Origin: Apoderus coryli
Taxonomy: Eukaryota; Arthropoda; Insecta; Coleoptera; Attelabidae
Direction of reading: 5' to 3'
NCBI GenBank assembly: GCA_911728435.2
Contig: OU452199.1
Location: 9,124,860 to 9,188,859, forward strand
DNA length: 64,000 nt
Shown: positions 55,023 through 64,000 of the stretch, piece by piece
Position numbering within the stretch: position 1 is the stretch's first letter
Layout of the letters: every line of letters starts with the position of its first letter
The notes under the pieces: model-generated
Told to the model about the DNA's origin: nothing
Seen by the model: only the letters and a program-made list of their open reading frames with translations
Database searches by the model: none
Position numbers and translations under genes: made by a program

Positions 55023-56246
55023 CAGGGTGTCCCAAACTCGGCGGCTCAGGCCTATTGTATGGAAACCAGATAAGATAATAAAAATCGTTTTTAAAGGGCT
55101 AAATTGAGTTGCGCTAAGGTCCATTTTGGGAAAGCAAAATATTTTTTTTCAATTTCGCAAAATGGAGAAAATGACGTCATCAATGTTATTTTTCGACGAA
55201 CATACCTGTATTTTGCTACAATCGAATATATCAATTTTTTTCCCAAACACTTTTCGAAAAGAAAAATGTTCTATCTCTTTTCGTTAAAAAATTAGCGCAC
55301 CCACACAAAAAAAAAATACTTAAATCTTATTTAATTTAGTCATGTTACCAATCAAGTGCTCCATGGAAAACAATGATTCTGCTTGATTATTAGTGACAAC
55401 TGTTGTCACAATAATTATTATTTAATTGTCAAATTAATGAATGTTATGTACGCACGGAAGGTAATTATTTACAAAGTTTATACCAAAAAAATTTTCTCGA
55501 CAAACAAACATATATGACTTTATGAACAAAAAAATGTTTTCTAAGATATTTGACTTAACCATGTAAATCATCAAATGCTACATGGAAAGCAATTTTAAAC
55601 TTATTATTGTATCACACTGTTTGCTTTATTATCTAATTTTTATTATTTTCTTTGTCGGAAAAATATGGCTGACAATTGAAAAAAACAAAGGTGATGAGAC
55701 GAAGATGACATTGCCTGCACTATATAAAACCACAACGCATCTTCTGCAATAAATTAAACAATTATTATATTATTTTTTATTTCGTCTGTCGAAAACATTT
55801 TTGTTATTAGCACGTTGTAAATAAGTACCTGTTATTACTTTCTGTATCGTATTTATTGTTTTGACAATGAATTCTTTATTATTTTGACAAGAATTGTCAC
55901 TAGTAATGTGACAGAATACTTGTTGTTCATGGAGCATTTGATTTGACATGGCTATGTTGAATTATATTTTAATACTATTTTTTGTCAGTTTTGCCCCTTT
56001 AGCTTTTTAGCGGATAAAGATAGAAAAAATTTATTAGTAAAAAGGTATTTAGGAAAATTAGAGCTTTCGGAATGTGGCAAAATATAGGTCGTGGAAAAAT
56101 AATACTGAGGACGTCATATTCTCCCTTTTTTTGCCGTAAAATATACCTGAATGCAACACAATTTATACCACCTCAAAAGATTTTTAATATCTTATCTCGT
56201 TTTCATACATACAATAGGCCTGGGGCGCCGAGTTTGGGACACCCGG
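55023..56246. mobile_element. Foldback/Tc1-type non-autonomous element, 1.2 kb
   Basis: TIRs start CAGGGTGTCCCAAACTCGGC and CCGGGTGTCCCAAACTCGGC, extend about 230 bp, and are abutted by TA (55021-55022 and 56247-56248). An inner inverted pair (AATCAAGTGCTCCATG near 55349 and its inverse near 55932) continues the symmetry. No coding sequence. It inserted into the LINE just after the TTPVAAME motif. Confidence 0.85.
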
Positions 56247-56249
56247 TAC

Positions 56250-56870
56250 TTCCATAGCTGCTACCGGTGTGGTGGATAATGCACCAGGAATAGTCAAACA
56301 AGCTTGCCTCTTTAAACCAAATAGCTTTGATTAGCTTGATTACTGTAAAGCTTTCGACCACCGAACAACAGCTTCGCACGTGATTAGTGGTCTTAAAATC
56401 GTAAACTATAAACTAATAGATTCGTCGACATGCCCATATGAACAGTTTTTCCTTTTGTTGAGGCTTTTGCAGATAAACGTGCCATTAGCCATTATATCCA
56501 GTACTAACCCTATTTTTGATTATATCTTATATAGTATTCTGTCAAGAGAAAGTCGTATTAAGCAGAGCTGCTCCTAGCCGTTTCCTAGTGAAAGATACAA
56601 TTATTGCGGTGCTACTCCTTACAGACATCAGATCCTGCGAACACTAACCCTGAGTCATATTCAGGGTAGCTTGAATTCTGGAAGAAGCAGTTCTTTCAGA
56701 GTTTAATATGGATATTATGACCATGTCGTTGAGCCTCGACTCCTTCTCATCGTGCTAGCATGTAGTCCACCAGAAGTGACCAAAAACGAGGGAGAGACCT
56801 CCACCTTGTGGGCAATTCTTGGAGGCCCTATAACTGAGTTATAGTCCTAGTTTTTTTCATACCAATACAG
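56250..56870 (-). pseudogene. LINE reverse transcriptase, palm to thumb, decayed
   Basis: On minus from about 56830: remains of a PQGG-type motif (HKVEVSPSFLVTSGG), ESRLNDMVIISILNSERTA, many stops, then KLFGLKRQACLTIPGALSTT and PVAAME up to 56250. The last block is the QR.AC..ITGA..TTPT.AME thumb signature of RNase H-bearing LINEs. The FADD catalytic box could not be found. Upstream limit not fixed. Confidence 0.7.
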
Positions 56871-56874
56871 TCAG

Positions 56875-57370
56875 ATAGAAGTTCTAGCTACACCATAATA
56901 TATGTACCATACATTACAAATATACTATATACAGACAAATACCACTAATATTAGGATGCTGTTCTGTAAAATTAATAGAAGCTTTATTCTTATTTCTTCT
57001 TTAAACCTGTAAAATCCTAGAGTTTTTGTTATGAATTATTTATTACAAAAATTTAACGTTTATGATGTCTTTATCTTTATTACCGTTTACATTGGCTTTC
57101 AAGCGACACCAAACTATCTGCTTTTTAAAGCAAAAATATCACGTCTTGCTCTTAGTATGGGAAGATTACTTTTACGTTTGCTCAAATATTTAATAATTGG
57201 AGATATAAAAAGTTTTATACAGAGAGATATAAAACTATAACTTTTTGAATACACATTTTCTTGTCTGAAATAAAACACAAAAATGGACAAAGGGGCACTA
57301 CTTATTATCACTATTGAAAGGGAAACCCTAAAAACAAAACAAATCGAAAGCTGACTGTTTGGGGTTAGTA
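56875..57370. other. Unassigned stretch
   Basis: The frame at 57031-57240 has no motif. Sequence just before 57374 may include the 5' UTR of the mariner copy. Confidence 0.4.
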
Positions 57371-57373
57371 AAA

Positions 57374-58417
57374 ATGGAGCGTTACACGATAGAACAACGT
57401 GTCTTCATTATTGAACAATATATCAAAAATAATGAAAGCTTCGCGGCCGCAGTTCGAAAATTTCATACAAAATATGGTCGGAATAGTGTTTTAACTTCGT
57501 CAACTTTGAAGAGATTAATTGAAAAACTCCGGGATACAGGATCCGTTGGAGACGCGAAGCACGCTGGGCGTGCAAAAACAAGCCGTTCAAATGCCAATAT
57601 CGAAGCAGTGCGTGAGAATCCAGGAACCTCAATTCGGCGTCGTGGACAAGAATTTAAAATTGCAAGAAGCTCTCTACAAGATCTGTGTCTCCATGCTTAC
57701 AAAGTTGAATTAACACAAAAACTGAAGCCTAATGACCATGTACAGCGAAGAGAGTTTGCAGTTTGCACAATTATTCAGCATCAACAAATGGATGCTGATT
57801 TTTCGAAGAAAATCATCAGTTCAGTTCCTAAGCGATGAAGAACATTTTCAACTTGATGGGTTTGTTAATCGCCAAAGCTGCCGCTTTTGCTTCTGAGAAC
57901 CCACATGTGATTGTCGGAAAACAAATACATCCACAACGTGTCACTGTTTGGTGGGGATTTTGGGCTCGAGGCATAATTGGACCATACTTTTTTGAAAGTG
58001 AGGCTGGTCAAGCAGTGACTGTTACTGCTGCTCGATATCGCGACACGTTAACGCAGTTCTTTTTGCCGAAATTGGATGATATTGATGTGGCCAATATGTG
58101 GTTTCAACAACATGCCATACAGCCCGTGAAACACTTCAATTACTGCATGAGACATTTCCAGGTCGTGTCCTTTCTCATTTCGGTAATCAGAATTGGCCTC
58201 CTAGATTGTGTGATTTAACACCATTAGATTTCTTTTTATGGGGTTACTTAAATCACAGGTATATTTGAACAAGCCTACAACCACGCGTGCATTAAAGGAG
58301 GAGATTCAACGCTGCATCAACGAATTTCAGCCACATTTATGGAAAATTTCGACAAACGAGTGCGTATGTATGCAAAGCCGTGGAGGCCATTTGTCTGATG
58401 TGTTATTCTATAAATAA
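57374..58417 (+). pseudogene. mariner-like transposase (MERYT family), best preserved copy
   Basis: Starts MERYTIEQRVFIIEQYIKNN. N-terminal HTH: FAAAVRKFHTKYGRNSVLTS, STLKRLIEKLRDTGSV, NPGTSIRRRGQEFKIARSSL, KLKPNDHVQRREFA. The frame breaks at about 57830 inside the first catalytic block (DADFSKKII.S, where FSDEAHF is expected). Then HPQRVTVWWGFWARGIIGPY, FFESEAGQAVTVTAARYRDT, FLPKLDDIDVANMWFQQ, a deletion at the second catalytic block, a frame change at about 58150, TPLDFFLWGYL, ALKEEIQRCINEFQPHL and GGHLSDVLFYK, stop. At least three frame changes, so not functional. Confidence 0.88.
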
Positions 58418-58431
58418 CCCTATCCTATGTA

Positions 58432-59005
58432 CAGTGTGAGCAAAACTCGATGTCGCAGCTATGTTATGAAAAACGATAGAAAAATTCTGAAAAGAGATTC
58501 TGAAATGGGATTAAGTAAGCTTCATTTTACCGCACATTTGATTTTGTTTCCAAATTTGAAAACTATAAAGTAAATGACGTCAACAATTTTTTTTTTCCAG
58601 AAACATACCTATGTTTTTATATGGTTCAAGAGAGCTAATTTCTCTAAGCAAATTTTGTTAAGACAAAAATTTGCTATCTTTATTCGTTAAAAAATTAAAA
58701 GCAAATTTGTAGGAAAAACTATTATCAAAAATTCGCAACTTTCACAACTTTTAAACAAGATAGCACATTTTTTTCTTTACAAAAGTTGTTTAGAAAAATT
58801 AGCTCTTTTGAACTATATAAAAATATAGGTAATGTTGCTGGAAAAAAAAGTTGATGACGTCATTTACTTCCAATCCTGGAAACAAAATGAAATATGGGTT
58901 AAAATTGAGCTTAATTATTCCTATTTAAGAACCTCTTTTCCGAATTTTTCTATCGTATTTCATTTTCTCATAACAGAGCTGGGACATCGAGTTTTGCTCA
59001 CCCTG
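58432..59005. mobile_element. Foldback MITE, 574 bp
   Basis: Almost the whole element is one inverted repeat: CAGTGTGAGCAAAACTCGAT from 58432 and CAGGGTGAGCAAAACTCGAT on minus from 59005, with symmetry continuing to a centre near 58730. TA flanks both ends (58430-58431 and 59006-59007). It lies 14 bp after the mariner pseudogene. Confidence 0.88.
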
Positions 59006-59009
59006 TACT

Positions 59010-60465
59010 GTATGATTCAATAAAAAACTTACAATCAAAAGGCTAAAAACTGTGTTTTCTATTTAATTCAAATATTACGTTGATATTAGGACACCCCTAG
59101 GTTGATAATATTCTGGATAAAATAAATCATATTTAAGTGGCTTATAAAACGATTAAAGCTCAAAACACTACATCAGCTATTAACTTAAACTTTTGTATTC
59201 GCCTTAATTTTTAAACAACCTAATTTACCAACTTTAGAATAATTGATAGGTATAACATGTTCAGTTATCATTATTTATCATTCCACAAATACTTGGCGTA
59301 AACTTCCCGCGCGAAAACTTTCAATTTAGAAACTATTTGCAAGTCTAATTGAAGTTAACTGCAAAATTCAATTTCAAAAATATTCCCTTTTTACATTATT
59401 TCTTTTATCAAACAGACACTTCAGAATTTTAATTTCTCATAAAGAACGTCGGCAGTGGCGAGAAGCGCACAAGAAACACTTGGCTACAAAATTAAGAAGG
59501 TAATTCTCTAGTTCGCAGACCGACAGAACAAAACTCAATGCAAAATTTGATTGGAAATGAAATTTAATCTTCTTTTAGATGCCGTGCGGCTGCTCTTAAT
59601 TCGACGCGCTTGTGTTTATTATTACTTTTGTAAGAAGTTTCGTTTGACAATGACAAAATTAATTTGTGTTTTTAAGTTGTGGCAATGTTTGAACTTCTTT
59701 TTAAATTTAAATTTGTTATAAGATTCGTTGTGCTGTACATGGTATTGCGAGAATAATATAGACACTTTATAGAGTTGTTGAAAATGACTGGCAAAAATTC
59801 TCAGCAAGAAAATTAATTTAAATGTATTCTTTTGCCTTTGGTAAATGCTTTCTGATAAACGCATGCAAATTAATGAAAAGTTTTTTTTTGAAGTAATCCA
59901 TTATGAAGAGGAGCGGAGATTAATGAAAAGTGATACGTGTAAATGACGGAACAGCAGAGAGAATATGAATTTACGTATAAAAATTCAACTATTCTCCATA
60001 AAAACACGTTCTATTTGCATTTACAAAATTGAAGTATATTTTTAGTAGTACCAGTAGGCAAACATACCAGGAACTGATTAGATTCTGTAACATATGAGAC
60101 GTAGTTGAGATTCAAAAAGGCATAAAATTATATTTCCATTCTGAATTTGTAAACTAAACGCTCAAGTCAAGTAGCTTGACTTTCGAGATCTACAAGTATT
60201 GAAGGATTTTTGTGATAGGTACTACTGAGTTAGGAATAAAATGATGCTCATAATATCATCGCACGGCTAAAAGTTTGTATCTCCGAATTAGATAAAATCA
60301 TCGTAATATCTCAAAATCATCATTCTGAAATCTCTGGCAGGAGCAAGATGATGCGACTGAATTTGGATCTTACCAAGCTTCACGGTGATGTTTTCCAATT
60401 TAATTCTTTGATCCAAATTTTCAGTTCCCTAAAAGATAACCTTGCATATCCTGATTTTAAAAAAT
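59010..60465. other. Unassigned stretch
   Basis: No gene, RNA or repeat recognised. Confidence 0.4.
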
Positions 60466-60471
60466 TCGTTA

Positions 60472-60690
60472 CTATTACATTAATTACTGTCAAAAACTGT
60501 CAGTTCATAACAGCATTAATTAATTATTAAAATAAAGTTATTTTGGTTCAATATTGTAGTTCCAATTTATGAAGAGGCAGGCGAAAAACAGTTGTAAGCA
60601 CCACTGGTGGTAAAGCCGCTGCAGCCCTTCGCTGTATAGCTGGCCTCGCGGCGGTCTGCAACGAATGCTTTACTTAATATACCATTTTAT
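60472..60690 (-). repeat. Dispersed repeat with GC-rich hairpin (copy 2)
   Basis: Reverse-complement relative of 20745-21000. It shares TTACTGTCAAAAACTGTCAG, GAGGCAGGCGAAAAACAGTT, GTAAGCACCACTGG and GGTAAAGCCGCTGCAGCCC. The GAGCGAAGCGAG loop is missing here. Confidence 0.75.
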
Positions 60691-60764
60691 ACGACTGTCT
60701 TTAAATACCTTTATTATATGTTCAATCATAATTTGAAAATGTAGTACATTGTAATGCTGTTTTT

Positions 60765-60801
60765 TATTTCCCACTAGTTGCTGGGCACCTAGTGGGAAAT
60801 A
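60765..60801. repeat. 13-bp perfect hairpin
   Basis: TATTTCCCACTAG (60765-60777) and its inverse (60789-60801), 11-nt loop. A second hairpin follows 310 bp later. Confidence 0.85.
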
Positions 60802-60952
60802 TTTAAAAAAGCACGGAGAAATTTCCTGGTAATGACAAAAGTAGCATCGGTTATGAAAAATCACCATAGCAAAGCCGACGATACAATTTAACCAAGTTGA
60901 CAGTTTATTATTATTATTAAATTATTTCGCTAATTTCGAAGCTATTTCTTTA

Positions 60953-61093
60953 ATGAAAAACACTGATAGTAATAGTGATTATAATTTAACACCAGCTAGT
61001 CAATTTAATGCTCTTAACTCCTCATATTTAGGCTTACGCCAACAGGGCAAATATTTTCCTAAAAATTATGATGAAGCATTAAAACTATTGTAG
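60953..61093 (+). CDS. Short ORF of unknown function between two hairpins
   Basis: 46 codons, starting MKNTDSNSDYNLTPASQF and ending at TAG (61091-61093). It is acidic and Ser/Asn/Asp-rich at the start. A similar position in the hairpin-bracketed segment at 25.4-25.75 kb holds ATG GAT TCT GAC AGT GAA AAC GAA. Either a truncated transposon ORF start or chance; not recognised. Confidence 0.2.
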   Translation: MKNTDSNSDYNLTPASQFNALNSSYLGLRQQGKYFPKNYDEALKLL

Positions 61094-61107
61094 AAAAAGT
61101 ATATAGT

Positions 61108-61152
61108 GTGACCATTTCCTACTCGTATGATATAACGATCATATGCGTAGGA
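61108..61152. repeat. Imperfect hairpin
   Basis: ATTTCCTAC and GTATGAT pair with ATCATAT and GTAGGAAAT, with one internal mismatch and an ATAACG loop. Confidence 0.75.
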
Positions 61153-61154
61153 AA

Positions 61155-61495
61155 TATATTATGTCATTATAGACAACTTCATTGAAATTTTAGATAATGA
61201 ACACAAACACTTAATTATACATTTTTTTTATCTCATAGTAGTTGGAAGCCCCTCTTCGATATGCCTCCGTGACAACAATTAATCTTCCATAAATATTACC
61301 TTTTGATGAGAAGGAGAGCGTTCTTATACACAAAGTTAATCAACATGTGGTAAATCAGTATAAGGGTAGGCTAAACCAGCGACATTCATTGCTCATTCTG
61401 AGGTGGTGACAAGTTATTTTGTAGACGGCTTTGTTAATAGATTACAACTATTAATCTACTCTCCTAGATAGGCTTTTATTTACTAACAGTTTTGT
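61155..61495. other. Unassigned stretch
   Basis: No gene or repeat recognised. Confidence 0.4.
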
Positions 61496-61501
61496 ATTTA
61501 A

Positions 61502-62024
61502 CCCGGCGACTGTGGGGTGGGGTATGACATACATTTGAAAAAACGCGCCATTTTGTAGTTCATCATTTTAAAATGCCCAGCACCTTCCTACAGTTGTGTA
61601 ATCAGGTAAATGCAACAAATAAATCAGTGTTTACTGATATAACAGAAAGAGCCTACGTCGCTAAAGTCGTCTGGGGTGTCATATACCCCTCTCACAAGTA
61701 ATTGAAAAAGTTTTTTTGCCTTCATCACTGCTATATTTTGTGTAATTCTTGTAAAAATAGTATTTAAGTTATTCCTTTCAGTAATTTTGTGTTTTATGTT
61801 TCAAAATGTCTAAGAAAAAATATGTTAATTTTTCCACTTATATACGGAATTCGCTGATATTTAGTTTCTAACTACCTATTAACTAATAAAGTGCAACCAA
61901 TTACTTGGAGTTATAATATTATAATCTGAAAATGTACATATAAAATACAATACAAAATATTTTTTGTTTTCGTTTTATCTTACCACACAAGTTTGACATA
62001 TTTTTGGAGCACACAGTCGCCGGG
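61502..62024. mobile_element. piggyBac-like MITE, 523 bp
   Basis: 13-bp perfect TIRs CCCGGCGACTGTG at both ends, with TTAA on each side (61498-61501 and 62025-62028). TTAA target duplication with a CCC terminus is the piggyBac signature. No transposase inside. CCCGGCGACTG also appears near 1011, next to a piggyBac-like transposase scrap, which could be a relative. Confidence 0.92.
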
Positions 62025-62289
62025 TTAAACTGTCAAGATCAACTTTTGCAAGTTCCTTGCTAAATTCAATGGTTAGTTAATCAGTGAATATATTCAAAAT
62101 TTTTAAATAGTTTGATGCTTCTAGATGAAGGTCTGCTATAAGTTCACAGCAAAAATGAATGTCAGTATACAGGACGTAACAGAAACGTATATATGTGTAT
62201 ATGTTTCTAAATTGCACATTTTGCATGTTATTACACTTTCTATGAGTTCTTTTTCACACAACACATACAACCAACTTGCACTTGTCAAG

Positions 62290-63600
62290 ACAAATATAAA
62301 CCATTTGACAAAGTTTTTCGAAAAGTGTTTAGTATCTTTTTCAGTGCTTCGTTTAAGAACATCATTTCATGGAACCGCCATGGAGTCGAAGACCACAAAT
62401 TTGTCTTCATACGGAAGCTACATATTAGCGACAATCGATGAGGGTATAATGAGACCCATGCCGCTTATACGAATTTCAGTAAAGCATTTTATCTTGTTGA
62501 TCATGATTCATGACATACTTTTGCAGAAGCTGCAGAGATATGATGTAAGAGGTAGCATGCTTAAATGAGTTGGGTCCTATTTGCACGCTAGATCGCAGCG
62601 TGTTAGGGTTGAGGGTTGCTTGTCAGAGGCGTTTTTCACGGGAACTGGTGTGCCTCACGGTTCGCATTTGCGACCAGTATTGTTTATTATTTTTGTTAAC
62701 GATAATCATGACAAAATTACTTCGAAATGTTTATTCTTTGCAGATGATCTAAAAATATACAGGAGTTATGGTACTATCGAAGATTGCCAGAAGTTGCAGC
62801 ATGACCTGGACGTTGCGGGTCGTTTGTGCCTTGCGAATAAAATGTTAATAAATGTCATGGTATGATTTTCACACGAGGTGAGAGTAGATTGCCATTCGCA
62901 TACACAATTAGCGGTTCGGAGCTGACGGTTTTGAATGTTGTCAAGGATCTGGATATATTTATATGTAGATGATAAGCTAACTTTTCAGACCCATTATAAT
63001 GCAGCTTTGGCCAGAGCTGGGATTCTTTATGAGGACAGGGACTTTACTGATGTCCATACTTTAAGGCTTGTATATTGTTCGCTTGTTATATCAGTTTTGG
63101 AGTATGGTGCGGTAGTCTGGTCTCCGTATTACGGCAATTTTAAAGAAAGAGAGATTCGAGGCAGTTCAGAATAGGTTCATTAGGTTTGTGAGATTCATGC
63201 TACCTAGGAATGGGATGGTCGTGACTACGAAACAAACACAATGTTATTTGAAATTAAGCCCTTTGGAAAATCGTAGAAAATATTTAGGATCTGTCTATGT
63301 TTTTAAAGTTTTAAATAATTATGTGGACGCCCCTGATATTTTATCACAGTTGCAGCTCAATGAACTCACCTCTAAATAGTGTTATTCGAGACGCTAATGA
63401 TGTGGCTAAAAGTGTAGAATTTTTCGGATCAACACTGGATATAATATATTCAGTGTTCTAAAAATAAAATTAACTAGTTTTAACATATTGATTTACTCTT
63501 GTAGTATAGTGTTTGCTACCTTTACATTAAGTTTGTTGTTTTATATTATATACTCTACAATTTCTTGTAAATTGTATATTGTGTTAAATAAATAAATAAT
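62290..63600 (+). mobile_element. 5'-truncated Jockey-like LINE
   Basis: RT palm-to-thumb coding remains are followed by a 3' UTR and a TAAATAAATAAATAA tail near 63583-63599. The 5' limit near 62290 is approximate. Confidence 0.8.
62380..63380 (+). pseudogene. Jockey-like reverse transcriptase, frameshifted
   Basis: Across frames: HHFMEPPWSRRPQ near 62360, YTNFSKAFYLVDHDS near 62470, DILLQKLQRYDVRGSMLK, HARSQRVRVEGCLSEAFFTG, TGVPHGSHLRPVLFIIFVND (the GVPQGSxLGPxLF motif, Q changed to H), CLFFADDLKIYR with catalytic FADD intact (62737-62748), LANKMLINV, TFQTHYNAALARAG, LRLVYCSLVISVLEYGAVVW, RFMLPRNGMVVTTKQ, LSPLENRRKYLGSVYVFKVL. At least four frame changes; the endonuclease domain is absent. 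It differs from the LINE at 40.8-41.6 kb in the thumb region, so it is another family. Confidence 0.85.
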
Positions 63601-63604
63601 TATG

Positions 63605-64000
63605 CATTAAATAGCAAAATCAATTTTGAAACTGGTAAAAAAAACTTAAAATATGATGGAAAATAAAAAAGTTTTTAATCATCTAATTTGCTCAAAATTT
63701 TATGCTGGCGTAATTTTGTGTATATAATATAAGTATACTGTATGCCCAAGAAACATCTTTTAATTTTTTAGAGTTGATTGAGAAACTTCACATTTTTGAA
63801 GTTTAGGTATTTCTACCGTTTTATTTTTGAACAATACGACAAGTCTTACATCGACCAAACTAGAAAATAAAAGCCATGAAAATGTAGAAATTGTATTACA
63901 TTACGGACTACAAAAAATTGTTAAGCCCGCCAAATTGTAAAAACAAGCATGTACTCGATAAACAGTAGACCAATAATAAAATATTGGTATTGTGAACTTT
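63605..64000. other. Unassigned stretch at the window end
   Basis: AT-rich, no gene, RNA or repeat recognised. Confidence 0.4.

Noticed and set aside
62125..62568. 147-codon open frame as an intact protein gene
   Set aside because: Its end overlaps LINE RT sequence in a different frame (DILLQKLQRYDVRGSMLK is RT, the rest is not), so it is a frameshifted LINE plus chance upstream sequence.
63006..63024. GGCCAGAGCTGGGATTC shared with the tRNA-like block at 5959-5975
   Set aside because: A 17-bp match with no extension; here it is LINE coding. Likely chance.

Overview
The window looks like repeat-rich, AT-rich nuclear DNA from an insect. The evidence is the mix of Tc1/mariner, piggyBac-like, hAT-like, Helitron-like, Jockey-type, RTE-type and RNase H-bearing LINE remains, together with short tandem arrays and foldback MITEs. 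A beetle is plausible but cannot be fixed from the sequence. I recognise no intact host protein gene, rRNA or functional tRNA. Nearly every open frame longer than 60 codons is either a decayed transposon or chance coding in AT-rich or tandemly repeated DNA.

Layout: 0-2 kb holds LINE tails and a decayed piggyBac-like transposase. 2.9-4.6 kb is a Tc1/mariner-like element with terminal inverted repeats (TIRs) of nearly 500 bp. 5.9-6.5 kb is a Helitron-like repeat carrying a tRNA-like SINE head. 6.6-10.2 kb is a 3.6-kb non-autonomous TIR element with arrays of a TTATAAAAC-type motif. 11.5-12.3 kb is a deleted piggyBac-like copy. 13.8-17.5 kb is a cluster of three broken mariners, one joined to a 132-bp tandem repeat. 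18.7-19.7 kb is a hAT-like element with a clear 8-bp target-site duplication (TSD). 20-28 kb is mostly unassigned sequence with an LTR-retroelement primer site, MITEs and a mariner remnant.

The outstanding object lies at 28.8-33.0 kb. It is an array of a 340-bp unit that carries a complete minimal type I hammerhead self-cleaving ribozyme, that is, a metazoan retrozyme. The array is arranged as two opposed tandem blocks that together form an almost perfect giant inverted repeat with a 35-nt centre. It is flanked by a 12-bp direct repeat and is split by a 1.7-kb insertion with 10-bp TIRs and a 7-bp TSD. Seven ribozyme copies are intact (five on plus, two on minus) and one is cut in half by the inversion joint.

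35-64 kb continues with a second Helitron-like copy, a mariner-like element split by a Jockey-type LINE (40-41.9 kb), minisatellites and a 336-bp duplication (42.7-44.5 kb), a LINE 3' end, a deletion-derived Tc1/mariner element (46-47 kb), an RTE-like LINE (47.7-49.2 kb), a degenerate satellite of about 136 bp broken by a hairpin-bearing insertion (51.3-53.2 kb), an RNase H LINE split by a foldback element (54.2-56.9 kb), a mariner pseudogene followed by a foldback MITE (57.4-59.0 kb), a textbook piggyBac-like MITE (61.5-62.0 kb) and a Jockey-like LINE (62.3-63.6 kb).

Nothing here forms an operon or host pathway. The functional candidates are the ribozyme RNAs and, possibly, double-stranded RNA from the palindromic array.
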